Shown one piece after another: positions 1 to 9,433 of a DNA stretch of 64,000 nucleotides; within the stretch, counting starts at the first letter, position 1, and each line of letters starts with the position of its first letter. A program made the position numbers and the translations under genes. The notes under the pieces are model-generated. The model did not search any database. It saw nothing but the letters and a program-made list of their open reading frames with translations, and was not told the DNA's origin. The stretch comes from Haloplanus sp. CK5-1 (GTDB taxonomy: Archaea; Halobacteriota; Halobacteria; Halobacteriales; Haloferacaceae), in NCBI RefSeq assembly GCF_037201915.1, contig NZ_CP147505.1, positions 310,001-374,000 of the forward strand. The letters run 5' to 3'.

Positions 1-1
1 G

Positions 2-622
2 CGCGCCGCCACCCAGCGGATGAGTGAACTCCTGTTGAAGGGTGCGACGATGACGAACAGCCACTGTGATACCTGTGGCGACCCAATCTTCCGCCACGAC
101 GGACGGGCGTTCTGTCCGACGTGTCGGGGCGAGGGCGACGCCGCTGGAGATGCGGGGACGGGAGCCACCGAGCCGGACGACACGGCCGAGGCCGACGCGC
201 AGGCCGATACCGATTCGTCCCCGGGCCAGTCCGCCGAGTCGACCGACGGACCCACTCCGGACGAGTCGGCCACACCTGTCGAGTCCAGTACTCCCGACGC
301 CCGCGCCACCGACGCCGACGTCGCCACCAGCGGATCCCGCAGGGCACCGTCGAGTACCGATACAGAGCGGTCACCCACACCAGCAACCGGTACCCGTGGC
401 CGTGGTTACGACTCCGACGGTGCGACCGCAGACGTGCCGGCGCAGCGATCGTCCGATCCGGACGCAGATCCCGTCGGGACGGCCCGTGCGTCGCTCTCCC
501 GGACCCTCGTCCGATACGCGCGGGCGGCCGAGGACGCGGACGACCCCCGTCGTGCCGCGGAACTACTCGGGGCCGCCCACGAGGCGGCCGAGACGCTCGC
601 TGCGCTCGATCCCGTTCGCTGA
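2..622 (+). CDS. SSSCA1/autoantigen p27-type zinc-ribbon protein (5' end outside window)
   Basis: The frame is open from the first bases of the window, so the true start lies upstream; the first visible Met (position 20) is internal. The segment beginning MSELLLKGATM followed by two CxxC pairs (CDTCGDPIF and FCPTCR) is the signature of the Sjogren syndrome/scleroderma autoantigen 1 family, a zinc-ribbon family conserved in haloarchaea with no settled function. A long acidic, Thr/Ser/Asp-rich low-complexity linker follows, then a short helical C-terminal segment rich in Ala and Glu. It is convergent with hef, ending 28 bp from the hef stop. The family call is firm; the function is unknown. Confidence 0.85.
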   Translation, partial: RAATQRMSELLLKGATMTNSHCDTCGDPIFRHDGRAFCPTCRGEGDAAGDAGTGATEPDDTAEADAQADTDSSPGQSAESTDGPTPDESATPVESSTPDARATDADVATSGSRRAPSSTDTERSPTPATGTRGRGYDSDGATADVPAQRSSDPDADPVGTARASLSRTLVRYARAAEDADDPRRAAELLGAAHEAAETLAALDPVR

Positions 623-650
623 CGGCACTACGCGCACCCACCGCCGTCAC

Positions 651-3059
651 TCACCGGTAGTCGCTGCCCACCACGCGCCGAATCCGCTCGGCCGTCACCT
701 CGCCGACTCCGTCGACCTCCATCAGATCCTCTTCGCGCGCGGTCATCACGGCCTCGACGCTCCCGAAGCCCTCCAGCAAGGAGCGTGCGGTCACCGGGCC
801 GATGTCGGCGATGGCGCCGACGACGTACTCCTGTTGTTCGGCCAGCGTCTTCGAACTCTTCTCGCCGTGGACGCTGACCTCGCGGTCCTTCGCCGTCTGC
901 TCCCGCCCGGCGACGACCGCCAGGAGATCAGCGGTGTCGCTCTCGTCCTCGGTCCGGAGGACACTCACCCCGAAGTCGACCGAGAGCGACGCCAGCGCCC
1001 CTCGGATGGCGTCGGGATGGACGTTGCGCTCCTCGTAGAGGCCGTCGCCTTCGAGTACGACGACCGGGCGGGCGTAGTGGCGCGAGAGGTCACCCACTTG
1101 CTCGAACAACGAGCGGTCGCCGCCGGTGAGTGTGTCGAGGAAGTCGGCCACGGATTTGCGCTCGATCGCCACCCGGTCGGAGACGACGTAGTCGCCGACG
1201 GCGAGCGTCTCCAGTCGCGTCTCTATCCCCTCGCGGGTCGAGAGGTCGCGCGCGATGGCCGAGTCGAGTTCACGCTGGTCGACGACGATTTCGACCGCCT
1301 CGTCGTCGTCGTCGCCGGCGGTGGCGACGACCCCGTCCGCCTCGTCGCCGACCGTCTCGGCTTCGTCGCCGACCGTCTCGTCGAACGCCGCGAGTCCCGG
1401 CTGGGCCGCCGTTCCCCCGTCGGCCTCCGTCGCTTCGGTCCCGGTTTCAGTCGAACCATCCCCGTCGAACGCATCCAGCGCCGTCTGGGAGTCGTCGAGG
1501 TCGGCCGCCACCTCGTCGGCGACCCCCTTCAACTGCTTCAGTTCGTCCTCCATCTCCCGCTCGCGCCGCCGGGAGATCCAGAAGAAGGCCTCGTCGCGGG
1601 TGTCCTCGGCCATGAGGACGACCACTCGTCCCTCGTCCTGTCTCCCGGTTCGACCCTTGCGCTGGATCGACCGAATCGCCGTCGGCACGGGCTCGTAGAA
1701 GAGCACGAGGTCGACCTCGGGTACGTCCAGCCCCTCCTCGGCGACGGACGTCGAGACCAGCACTTCGAACTCGCCGGCTCGGAAGGCGTCCAAGGTTTCG
1801 CCCTGTTCTTTCTGGGTCATGCCGTCCGATCCCTCCTTGTCGCCCTGGCCGACGAAGCGACGCACGTCGAAACTCTCGCGCAGGAAGCCGGTGAGCGCCT
1901 CCGCCGTGTCCCGTGACTCGGTGAAGACGATGACCCGCTCCCCGCCGCCGATACCGAGCGTCTGAGCGAGCAACACCCGCGTCTGTCGGAACTTGGGGTG
2001 GAGGTCGTCGAACGCCTCGGCCTTCCGCATCGCCTCGCGTACCGTCGGTTCGGCGACCAGTCGCTGACTCGCCTTCGACGCACCCGAGGACCGCGCGGCG
2101 TTGCGCTGTCGCTCGAAGTACCGCCGTAGCGACTCCACCGACTGCGTCTCCGCGAGTTCGACCGCTCGACGGAGTTTCATCACCTCCGCGTGGATCGACA
2201 TTCCCTCGTACCCCTCGGACTGGTCGGCGTCGATCAACTCCTGTAACTCCCCACGCATCCGGTTGAGGTCGCGTTGGGAGAGGTCCGGACTCGTCGAGTT
2301 CGTGACGCCGAGTTCCTTCAGCGACTCCAGTCGGTCGGTGATCACATCGTTGATCGCGTCGCGAATCTCGATCACCTCGTCGGGCAGGCTCACTCGTTCC
2401 CACTCCACCTCGGTGTCGTGGGTGTAGTCGGCCACGTCGGCGTCGTCCTCGGTCATCACGGTCACCTCTGCGAGGCCGAGGTTCTCACACACCGTCCGGA
2501 TCGCCTCCTCGTCGCCGCCGGGCGAGGCGCTCATCGCCGTCACCAGCGGTCGCTCGGCGTCGGCGTGGTAGCGCTCGGCGATGTAGACGTAGGCGTAGTC
2601 GCCGGTCGCGCGGTGACACTCGTCGAAGGTGAGGTGTGTCACGTCGGCAAGCGAGATACGGCCGCCGATGAGGTCGTTCTCGACGACCTGTGGCGTCGCG
2701 ATGACGATCCGGCTGTCGGTCCACAGGTCGGCCCGGTCGTCCGGGCGAACGTCGCCCGTGAAGACCGTAATCTCGTCGTCGGGGATCGTCAGCGCCTCGC
2801 GGTAAAAGGTCGCGTGTTGCTGGACCAGCGGCTTGGTCGGGGCGAGAAAGAGTGCCGTCCCGCCGGCCTCGTGGAGACGGTCGGCGGTCACGAGCAGACT
2901 CACCGTCGTCTTGCCCAGTCCCGTCGGGAGACAGACGAGGGTGTGGTCGGCGCGTGCGGTGTCGGCGAGTTCCTGCTGGTATCGCCGGCGCTCGATGAAG
3001 CCCGGCGCGAGCAACGGGTGGTCGACGTAGTCGTCGTCGCCGCCGTCGGTGGCCGCCAT
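651..3059 (-). CDS. hef: Hef-type helicase-nuclease (ERCC4/XPF nuclease)
   Basis: Predicted 802-residue stalled-fork processing enzyme. The N-terminal superfamily 2 helicase shows Walker A (PTGLGKTT, about residue 40) and a DECH box (about residue 145); the second RecA lobe ends with the QRKGRTGR motif. An acidic linker leads to an XPF/ERCC4 nuclease with the GDYVV...ERKS active-site motif (about residues 620-640) and tandem helix-hairpin-helix repeats at the C-terminus. Archaeal Hef acts at stalled replication forks alongside Holliday-junction resolvases. I chose ATG 3059 because the upstream in-frame extension (to 3551) would run through the ferredoxin gene and lacks family similarity. Confidence 0.95.
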   Translation of the reverse strand: MAATDGGDDDYVDHPLLAPGFIERRRYQQELADTARADHTLVCLPTGLGKTTVSLLVTADRLHEAGGTALFLAPTKPLVQQHATFYREALTIPDDEITVFTGDVRPDDRADLWTDSRIVIATPQVVENDLIGGRISLADVTHLTFDECHRATGDYAYVYIAERYHADAERPLVTAMSASPGGDEEAIRTVCENLGLAEVTVMTEDDADVADYTHDTEVEWERVSLPDEVIEIRDAINDVITDRLESLKELGVTNSTSPDLSQRDLNRMRGELQELIDADQSEGYEGMSIHAEVMKLRRAVELAETQSVESLRRYFERQRNAARSSGASKASQRLVAEPTVREAMRKAEAFDDLHPKFRQTRVLLAQTLGIGGGERVIVFTESRDTAEALTGFLRESFDVRRFVGQGDKEGSDGMTQKEQGETLDAFRAGEFEVLVSTSVAEEGLDVPEVDLVLFYEPVPTAIRSIQRKGRTGRQDEGRVVVLMAEDTRDEAFFWISRRREREMEDELKQLKGVADEVAADLDDSQTALDAFDGDGSTETGTEATEADGGTAAQPGLAAFDETVGDEAETVGDEADGVVATAGDDDDEAVEIVVDQRELDSAIARDLSTREGIETRLETLAVGDYVVSDRVAIERKSVADFLDTLTGGDRSLFEQVGDLSRHYARPVVVLEGDGLYEERNVHPDAIRGALASLSVDFGVSVLRTEDESDTADLLAVVAGREQTAKDREVSVHGEKSSKTLAEQQEYVVGAIADIGPVTARSLLEGFGSVEAVMTAREEDLMEVDGVGEVTAERIRRVVGSDYR

Positions 3060-3220
3060 CGCCCCGTCTTCGTCGCCGCCGGAGTTAAGGGTTGGCGAAC
3101 CGCGGTGAAAGTGGTATCGCGTCTCGGAGCCTCCGAGGAGGCCGGGGGACCGGTCGACCTCGACACCCATCTCGATCTCGCTCGCGACGGATTCGAGAGC
3201 GGTATCCCGCACTCTCCAAT

Positions 3221-3463
3221 CTACACGACTCGGTCGCCGTCGTCGTCGTAGAGGCGGATGGCGTCGACGGGGCAGGTCCGCGCGGCGAACTCGGCGTCCA
3301 GTTCGGCGTCCTCCGGTACCTCGCGGACGAACAGATCGGGGTCGGTCTCCTCGCTCCCGACCAAGTCCGCTTTCCCGTCGTCGCGGTTCTCCTCGAACGC
3401 CGCCCACTCCTCGACGCACTGGAACATGCCGATGCAGGTGTCTCGGTCGAACTCGACGTGCAT
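3221..3463 (-). CDS. Small single-cluster ferredoxin
   Basis: 80-residue acidic ferredoxin. Its only cysteines are C10, C16 (C-x5-C) and C64 in a CP motif, the pattern of a one-cluster archaeal ferredoxin that binds a [3Fe-4S] cluster, or a [4Fe-4S] cluster with one non-Cys ligand. It is a soluble electron carrier; the redox partner is not evident from the neighbours (hef downstream, a conserved protein upstream). It is distinct from the longer ferredoxin at 22031-22369, which has the same C-x5-C spacing. Confidence 0.85.
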   Translation of the reverse strand: MHVEFDRDTCIGMFQCVEEWAAFEENRDDGKADLVGSEETDPDLFVREVPEDAELDAEFAARTCPVDAIRLYDDDGDRVV

Positions 3464-3522
3464 ACCGGCCGTTGGACCGAGACGGGGATAGGCGTGGTGG
3501 GTCCGACCCGGCTCGGTTCGAC

Positions 3523-4209
3523 TCAGTTCGTCGTCGACCTCGAGTCGTCACGCTCGGGGGGCGTTTCGACCCCTTCGACGGCCTCGGCGACGGACGTCTC
3601 CTTCTCGGTGTCGACGTGCCACCGGTCGACGTCGCTCTCGTAGTCGGCGAGGCGGTCGCTCACCGCCGACTTGAGTTCGTCGTCGTTGACGTTCACCTCG
3701 AAGATGAACTGGTCCCCGTCGTCCCCGCGGGTCGTCTTTTGGACGTTCGCGCTCACGAGTTCGTTGTCGAAGTAGTAGGGTGCGAGTTGCGTCATCACCT
3801 TCCGGTAGACGGTGCCCTCGACCGCCCGGAGCGCCTTCCGCCCCGCCGAGTCGGCGGCGCGGGCGACGTAGTTGATCGAGTCCTGCCACCGATCGACGGC
3901 TTCGCCGTTGTCGCCCCGTTCGACGTGGTCGTACGACTCGGAGAGCTTCTCGCCGGCCGTCCGCAGGTCCTCGTCCGGCTCTTTCCCCGCTTTCTCGCCT
4001 TCGCCCTCGCCGACGCTCGCCTGCTCCGCGGTCTTCTCGCTCACGTCCTCGCCGAGGCGTTCGTGGGACTTGGGCCGCCACTCGTTCCACTCCTCGAAGG
4101 CCTCGCCGTCGGCGCCGGCGTCGCGGAGTGCCCGAGTGATCCGCTCCCCGTGTTCGACGATCTCTGCCCACGCACCCCGGCGTTTGAATCCGGATACGCT
4201 CTCTTCCAT
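3523..4209 (-). CDS. Conserved haloarchaeal protein (resembles DUF5828)
   Basis: 228 residues, strongly acidic and charged, no transmembrane segment or signal peptide. The N-terminal third is helical and low in complexity (long Glu/Lys/Gly run); the middle has an HxxRGDNGEAVDRW-like helical segment; the C-terminal third contains an alternating hydrophobic stretch (FIFEVNVNDDEL) suggesting a beta-rich domain. From memory it resembles the haloarchaeal DUF5828 family, which has no known function; I could not check this. A TATA-like TTTTGTA about 30 nt before the ATG on the minus strand fits a leaderless transcript. Confidence 0.7.
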   Translation of the reverse strand: MEESVSGFKRRGAWAEIVEHGERITRALRDAGADGEAFEEWNEWRPKSHERLGEDVSEKTAEQASVGEGEGEKAGKEPDEDLRTAGEKLSESYDHVERGDNGEAVDRWQDSINYVARAADSAGRKALRAVEGTVYRKVMTQLAPYYFDNELVSANVQKTTRGDDGDQFIFEVNVNDDELKSAVSDRLADYESDVDRWHVDTEKETSVAEAVEGVETPPERDDSRSTTN

Positions 4210-4424
4210 CGCTCGTCAGTCTCCCATGGTGTCGCCGTACAAAACGGTTCCGTGCCGCTACCGACCGCTCGGTCGGTTCGTGCCGACCGGAGCCGTCGTC
4301 ACACGGCCACGCGTTCGTGTCCCGATTCCGCCCATCGTGTCCCTCGATAGGGGCGTCGACCGATTAAATCTTGCCGCCTATCGCGACGGCGGGATTTTTG
4401 TTCACCCCTCGACACCAGTGTCGT

Positions 4425-4796
4425 ATGGGCTACCACGTCGTCGAGACGGACGAAGTCGAACCGGACCCCGACCGCCCCTGTACGCGCCGCTCGCTGTCGG
4501 AACTGGCCGGGCTCTCGGAGATGGCGATCAACCGCTACACGGCCGAACCGGGCGAGGAACTGCCGCTCGCGTACCACTACCACGACGAACAGGAGGAGGC
4601 CTTCTACGTCATCTCGGGGACCCTCCACGTCGACACGCCGGAGGGGACCCTCGAAGCGGGGCCGGACACGCTGCTCACGGTCGAACCGGACAGCCCCCAG
4701 TTCGCCTACAACCCCGAGGACGCGACCGAAACCGTCGACGTCGTCGCCGTCGGTGCACCGGCGGTCGACAGCGACGTCCACGCTTACGAGCCGTAA
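4425..4796 (+). CDS. Cupin-domain protein
   Basis: 123 residues forming one cupin barrel. Motif 1 is visible as YHYHDEQEEAFYVISG (metal-ligand His pair followed by Glu), then a glycine turn and a motif 2 region around PDSPQFAYNP, where the usual second His is not obvious. Small one-domain cupins bind metals or small ligands and the substrate cannot be read from sequence. The start was placed at MGYHVVE because upstream codons have no family character and a TATA-like ATTTTT lies about 30 nt before it. It ends immediately next to the convergent gene at 4797-5000. Confidence 0.85.
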   Translation: MGYHVVETDEVEPDPDRPCTRRSLSELAGLSEMAINRYTAEPGEELPLAYHYHDEQEEAFYVISGTLHVDTPEGTLEAGPDTLLTVEPDSPQFAYNPEDATETVDVVAVGAPAVDSDVHAYEP

Positions 4797-5000
4797 CTAC
4801 CGGTTCCAGACGAACTGCGTGACAGCGTCGTCGACGCGCGTCGAGAGCCGCGACAGCCACGCTTCGGGCGAGGCGCGCTCCACCGAGCTCCGATCGACCT
4901 CGATCCGCTCGTCGCCGAACGGATCACGGTCCTCCTCGTCGACCGCGTCGACGACGACGCTCATCGAGCAGCGTCCGCACGCTTCGGTATCTTTCGCCAT
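4797..5000 (-). CDS. Small conserved haloarchaeal protein with CxxC
   Basis: 67-residue acidic protein. The N-terminus carries a single CGRC pair (A-C-G-R-C-S), possibly half of a metal site, followed by a charged stretch and a C-terminal amphipathic helix with a Trp. The ATG at 5000 is the only in-frame start that leaves an acidic haloarchaeal composition; the larger open frame upstream is Arg-rich and not coding. It is convergent with the cupin gene with no intervening base. Function unknown. Confidence 0.65.
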   Translation of the reverse strand: MAKDTEACGRCSMSVVVDAVDEEDRDPFGDERIEVDRSSVERASPEAWLSRLSTRVDDAVTQFVWNR

Positions 5001-5156
5001 CGTCCCGGATTGAGCCTCCAGTGTCTTAAATCCCGCCAGCGATGCGCTCTCGATTCCCGCCCGCGATGCGCTTTTGACCCTCGCCGGTGTACCCGTCGGC
5101 ATGTATCGACTCGCGACGTCGCTCGAACCGACCGGCCATCGTCGACGCCCGCGGCG

Positions 5157-5870
5157 ATGAGCGGGGATCGAGCCGGGGACGCGACGGAGACGGCCGACGC
5201 TCCGACCCCCACCGAGGGGCCGGCCGACCACGCGCCCGACGACGACTGGGGCGCGCCGGACGGCGAGGCCGAACGGGCCGCGACCCTGCCCGACGAGGTG
5301 GTCGAGGCAGTCCCCGACTGGACCGACGATCCGTACCTTGACCGCGTGAGCGACCGCCTGATGCACAGCTACGATCTGGAGAAGGGGGTGACCCACGGCG
5401 GCGAGCGCTGGGATCTGTACGGCGAACTCCGCGTGGTGAACCAGAAGCAGTTCGTCCACCCGGCGCTCTCCTACGCCGACCACGAGTCCGAGGAGTACCT
5501 CTTCGCTCGCCGTGTCGCTCGCCCAACCGTCGCCGAACTCGAACGGCTGGTCGACCTCGGCCACGAGGTGGCGGACGAACGTGTCACCGGCAACGAGGAG
5601 CACTACCGGACCGACGTCACGTTCGTCCTCGTCGCCGACGCGATTCCCGACCCGGTCCGGGAGTACGTCGACGGCTTCCGCGACCGAACCCTGTTGAAGT
5701 TCGGCTACTACGGCCACTACGAGGTGAACCTCGTCGTCGTCGACCCGGATCGCCGAACCGCGGTCGCCAGCGAGGCCGCCGACGCCGTCCAGGCGTTCGC
5801 CCTCTGGAAAGACCTCGACGACGCCGATCCGGGCGTCCTCGAACGCATCGCGCGGCGCTTCTGGTCGTAG
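5157..5870 (+). CDS. Conserved haloarchaeal protein of unknown function
   Basis: 237 residues, acidic, no membrane segment. After a disordered N-terminus (Asp/Ala/Thr-rich, about 45 residues) comes a compact alpha/beta region with conserved-looking stretches (YLDRVSDRLMHSYDLEKG, WDLYGELRVVNQKQFVHP, LLKFGYYGHYEVNLVVV). I do not recognise an enzyme family. The ATG at 5157 was chosen because codons before it are Arg-rich and unlike a halophilic protein. The next gene (lipoprotein) begins one base after its stop, so the two are probably co-transcribed. Confidence 0.7.
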   Translation: MSGDRAGDATETADAPTPTEGPADHAPDDDWGAPDGEAERAATLPDEVVEAVPDWTDDPYLDRVSDRLMHSYDLEKGVTHGGERWDLYGELRVVNQKQFVHPALSYADHESEEYLFARRVARPTVAELERLVDLGHEVADERVTGNEEHYRTDVTFVLVADAIPDPVREYVDGFRDRTLLKFGYYGHYEVNLVVVDPDRRTAVASEAADAVQAFALWKDLDDADPGVLERIARRFWS

Positions 5871-5871
5871 C

Positions 5872-6489
5872 GTGCGCCGACGTCGCTTGCTCGCCGGCGG
5901 CCTCGCCTCCCTCGTCGGACTGGCCGGCTGTGGGCTGGTCCCCGAGGAAAGCGACCCGGTCGAGGCGAGCGCGACGGCACCGGCGACACTCCCCGAGGCC
6001 GCCGCGGCCGACGCTGGGTACGAACGGATCGTCGCCGAGACGACGACTGTCGAGACGACACTGGACGCGAACGTCAGTGGCGACGTGGAGTTGAACGCCA
6101 GTCGGGACGCGGTGGTGACGCTGTTCCGGCGGGCCTACCGCGCAGACGGCGGACGACGGTTCGGACTGGTCACCGCGCCGACGGTCCGCATCATCGAGAA
6201 CTCGGAGACGCGGTACGACCCAGTCCCGTCGCTCGATCCAGCCCACGTCGTCGCCCTCGCGACCGACCGGTCGGTCGACGCCGTGAGCGACCCCGGCGAG
6301 TCGGAGACGGTCACACTCCTCGGGACGGCGACGGCCCGCGAGACGGCGACGGCGACCGACGGGGACCGAGACCTCGCGTTCGTCCGGGCCCGGGTCCGGG
6401 CCGGCGACGACGCCGTCACCGCCGTCGCGCTCGCACCGACGACCGACGCCGTGCGCGCGCCGTTCGACGCCGTCGCTCGCGATCCGTAG
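5872..6489 (+). CDS. Tat-type lipoprotein (resembles DUF6517)
   Basis: 205 residues starting with GTG. The N-terminus has a twin-arginine run (RRRR), a short hydrophobic stretch and a lipobox LAGC with the lipidated Cys at residue 20, the usual arrangement of haloarchaeal Tat-exported lipoproteins. The mature part is Ala/Thr/Asp-rich with predicted beta structure (DAVVTLFRRAYR, RFGLVTAPTV). From memory it resembles DUF6517; the role is unknown. It follows the preceding gene by one base, which supports a two-gene unit. Confidence 0.75.
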   Translation: MRRRRLLAGGLASLVGLAGCGLVPEESDPVEASATAPATLPEAAAADAGYERIVAETTTVETTLDANVSGDVELNASRDAVVTLFRRAYRADGGRRFGLVTAPTVRIIENSETRYDPVPSLDPAHVVALATDRSVDAVSDPGESETVTLLGTATARETATATDGDRDLAFVRARVRAGDDAVTAVALAPTTDAVRAPFDAVARDP

Positions 6490-6526
6490 CGGCCGAAAAA
6501 GTCGATTCGAGGTCGGGAGCCGCGCG

Positions 6527-8377
6527 TCAGTCGTCGCTCGGTGCGCTGACCGCACCGCCCTCCTTCCGGGCGCTCCGGATGTTGCCGTAGCCGATGCGGA
6601 CGAGCGACAGCGCGAGGTAGATGAGCACGAGCGCCAGTCCGGCTTGGACGGCACTGGAGATCAGCCCCGCCGTCGATTCGGCTCCACCCTGCAGGATGTT
6701 CGAGTAGATGTTCTCGTAGACGGCGAGCCACAGCAGCCCCAGGACGGTAATCGTCGTCATGATCGCCATCGGGACGCCGGTGGAGATGAGCTGTTTCGAG
6801 TCGTCCCAGTTGGCGAGCCACACCGTCGCCGTCAGGAGCGCGAGCGCGGCCAGCAACTGGTTCGCGCCGCCGAACAGGCCCCATAGGACGACCCACTCGC
6901 CCGACGCGACGAGCGCGTAGGCGGCCAGCGACTGGATCACGGGGTTGGTGTACCGGCCGCGCGCGAGGTTGCCGAGGCTGAAGCCCTCGAGACCGGTTCT
7001 GGTCTGGCCGGCCGGCATGCCCACGATCTCCTCCATCATGTATCGGCCGAGGCGGACGGCCGTGTCGGTGGAGGTCAGCAGGAAGCTCACGAGCACCAGC
7101 GCCATGAAGACGCTCGCGGCCGTCTGGGGGAGGCCGAAGCTGGTGAGAATGATCCCGCCGCCGGTGGCGAAGTTGGGGAGCGCCCCTCCGATGCCGCCGG
7201 CCGCGGCGTCGGCCGCGAAGCCACCGATGGCGAGCGTCGACAGCGCGACGGCCGCGAGCAGGCCCTCGCCGAGCATCCCGCCGTAGCCGATGAGACGGGC
7301 GTCGGTCTCCTTGTTCAGTTGCTTCGCCGTGGTCCCCGAGGAGACCAGCGAGTGGAACCCGCTGATCGTCCCACAGGCGATGGTGATGAACAACAGGGGG
7401 AACAGCGGGAGGAAGACGCCCTCGACCCCCCAGAAGCCGTTGTACATCCCGATCGAGGAGTCGACGACGAGCGGCTGGCTGCTGGTGCCGAGCACCGTGC
7501 CGACGATGATGGCCAGCAGCGCTCCCCCGACGCCCGTGTACAGGAGGAACGACGAGAGGTAGTCACGCGGCTGGAGCAACACCCACACCGGAAGCGCGCT
7601 GGCGATGCCGGCGTACACCAACACGACCGGGATCCACGCCGCGGTGTTCGCTCCGAGAGCGCCCGACGCGGGAACCCAGCTCCCGCTTCCGGAGAACACC
7701 ACGAACGTGCCGGCGGTGTGAGAGCCCTCCGCCAGCGGGAACAGCGCGAACGGGTACTGGAGACCGACCCAGACGCCGCCGAAGACGCCGGCGACGAACA
7801 GGATCGTTCCCGGAATGAACGGCCCGTCGAGTTGGTAGAGGTAGACGCCGAACACGAGCGCCAGCGCCACGTACACGAAACTCGCCGTCGCTACCTGCGG
7901 GAACGCGTTGAACACGATGGCCACCACGAGGGCGAACACCGCCACCACCAGCACGATGGTGAGAAAGGCGAACCACAGCAGCATGTTCTTCCCCTTCCGC
8001 CCGACGTACTCGCCGATGATGTAGCCGATCGACTTCCCCTCGTGTCGGAGCGATCCGGACAGCGAGACGAAGTCGTGGACCGCGCCCATCAGCGGGTTGC
8101 CGATGGCGATCCACAGAAGCGCCGGCACCCATCCCCACACCGCCCCCGCGGTGATCGGGCCGACGATCGGGGCCCCACCTGCGATGCTCGAGTAGTGGTG
8201 CCCCAGTAACACCGGTTTCTTTGCCGGGACGTACTCCTGACCGTCCTCGTACTTGTGGGCTGGTGTCTCGGCGTCCTCGTCGAGGTCGACGAACTGCGCG
8301 AGGTAGCGCGAGTATCCGACGTAGCCGATCGTGAACGTCACCAGCACCGCGAGTACGATCCAGATTACTTGTGTCAT
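6527..8377 (-). CDS. cstA: CstA/BtsT-type carbon starvation transporter
   Basis: 616 residues with many hydrophobic helices, matching the CstA family of bacterial and archaeal pyruvate/peptide transporters. Diagnostic stretches are HHYSSIAGGAPIVGP near residue 65, the GNPLMGAVHDF loop, FITIACGTISGFHSLVSSGT near the middle and LWGLFGGANQLLAALAL near the C-terminus. In bacteria members take up pyruvate or peptides under carbon starvation; the haloarchaeal substrate is not known. It is a single gene with a strong TATA-like box ending about 20 nt before the ATG. Confidence 0.95.
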   Translation of the reverse strand: MTQVIWIVLAVLVTFTIGYVGYSRYLAQFVDLDEDAETPAHKYEDGQEYVPAKKPVLLGHHYSSIAGGAPIVGPITAGAVWGWVPALLWIAIGNPLMGAVHDFVSLSGSLRHEGKSIGYIIGEYVGRKGKNMLLWFAFLTIVLVVAVFALVVAIVFNAFPQVATASFVYVALALVFGVYLYQLDGPFIPGTILFVAGVFGGVWVGLQYPFALFPLAEGSHTAGTFVVFSGSGSWVPASGALGANTAAWIPVVLVYAGIASALPVWVLLQPRDYLSSFLLYTGVGGALLAIIVGTVLGTSSQPLVVDSSIGMYNGFWGVEGVFLPLFPLLFITIACGTISGFHSLVSSGTTAKQLNKETDARLIGYGGMLGEGLLAAVALSTLAIGGFAADAAAGGIGGALPNFATGGGIILTSFGLPQTAASVFMALVLVSFLLTSTDTAVRLGRYMMEEIVGMPAGQTRTGLEGFSLGNLARGRYTNPVIQSLAAYALVASGEWVVLWGLFGGANQLLAALALLTATVWLANWDDSKQLISTGVPMAIMTTITVLGLLWLAVYENIYSNILQGGAESTAGLISSAVQAGLALVLIYLALSLVRIGYGNIRSARKEGGAVSAPSDD

Positions 8378-8396
8378 GTGTCGCCTCAGACAGAAA

Positions 8397-8408
8397 GATA
8401 ATTAAAGA
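8397..8408 (-). promoter_or_regulatory. TATA box of cstA
   Basis: Read on the minus strand the sequence is CTTTAATTATC, placed 20-30 nt before the cstA ATG at 8377. This spacing fits a leaderless haloarchaeal transcript. Confidence 0.55.
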
Positions 8409-8445
8409 TCAACTTAAGCGTTGGTGTTGCGTGCACGGGCGGCGG

Positions 8446-9432
8446 TCACTCGTCGCGCCCGACGAACGTCGGCTCCTCGGCGGCCGGATCGATGGCGAGT
8501 TCGTCGGCCACCGCCGCCAGCAGGTCGCCACGCACCTCTCGGGTCCGCGATTCGATCTCCGCGACGAGCGGCGGCGCGAACTGCTCCCGGACCTGTTCCA
8601 GCCGGTCGCGCTCGGTCTCGATCCGATCCCGGAGGTAGCGCGCCCCCCGACCGTCCTCGTCGTCGTCCGGTGGCGGCGTCAGTCGGTTCGCCACCAGTCC
8701 CCGGACCGACAGGTCCCGCTCCTCCATCTCCTCGATCGCCCGCCCGGTCTCGTTGACCGAGAGCTGGTCGGGGTTCAACACGAGGAAGAAGGCGGCGTCG
8801 TTGCGGAGCGCGCCGCCGGCGAACTCGAAGAAATCCCGGCGCTCGGCCAGCCGTTCGAGTACGGGGTCGCCGTCCATCACCCGTCGGGGTTCGTTGTTGC
8901 CGATGGCCGCCTTCTCGAAGAGGTCGATGCTCTGGCGGCGTTTGTGGGTCAAGCGGTCGATCCAGTCGCGGAGGAACTCCGGCAGGCCGAGCAACCGGAG
9001 CGTCGACCCCGTCGGTGCCGTGTCGAACACCACCCGATCGTAGTCGTCGCTCTCGCGCATCACGTCGACGAACCGGTCGAACAGCGCGGCCTCGTAGGCA
9101 CCCGGCGTCTGGTGGGCCATCTCCAATTGTCGGTTGATCTCGTTGACCATCGACGCCGATACCTGCTCCGAGAGGCGTTGTCGGATCTCGTCGAGGTGTC
9201 TCGTCACTTCCGTCTCGGGGTCGATCTCCATCGCCGACAGACCGTCGATCCCGTCTACCGCCTGCGGTTCGTCGTCGAACGCCTGATCGAAGACGTCCGA
9301 GACCGAGTGGGCTGGGTCGGTCGAGACGATCAGCGTCTCGACGCCTGCCGTCGCACACCGGCGGCCGTATCCACAGGAGACGGTCGTCTTGCCGACGCCA
9401 CCTTTCCCACCGAAGAAGACGAACGGTTGCAT
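8446..9432 (-). CDS. arsA: ArsA/GET3-family ATPase
   Basis: 328-residue P-loop ATPase. The deviant Walker A GGKGGVGKTT is at residues 8-17, the switch I region STDPAHSV near 37, and DTAPTGSTLRLL near 125. Single-domain archaeal members are related to GET3 (tail-anchored protein targeting) and to ArsA of arsenite pumps; no arsenic gene is nearby, so a GET3-like or other chaperone role is at least as likely. The start at MQPFVFF gives the family's usual N-terminus. It begins one base after the stop of the 98-residue gene upstream, so both are one unit. Confidence 0.9.
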   Translation of the reverse strand: MQPFVFFGGKGGVGKTTVSCGYGRRCATAGVETLIVSTDPAHSVSDVFDQAFDDEPQAVDGIDGLSAMEIDPETEVTRHLDEIRQRLSEQVSASMVNEINRQLEMAHQTPGAYEAALFDRFVDVMRESDDYDRVVFDTAPTGSTLRLLGLPEFLRDWIDRLTHKRRQSIDLFEKAAIGNNEPRRVMDGDPVLERLAERRDFFEFAGGALRNDAAFFLVLNPDQLSVNETGRAIEEMEERDLSVRGLVANRLTPPPDDDEDGRGARYLRDRIETERDRLEQVREQFAPPLVAEIESRTREVRGDLLAAVADELAIDPAAEEPTFVGRDE

Positions 9433-9433
9433 C

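Noticed and set aside
66-1916. Long plus-strand open frame (616 codons) over hef
   Set aside because: Arg/Pro/His-rich antisense shadow of a GC-rich gene; no family match, not acidic.
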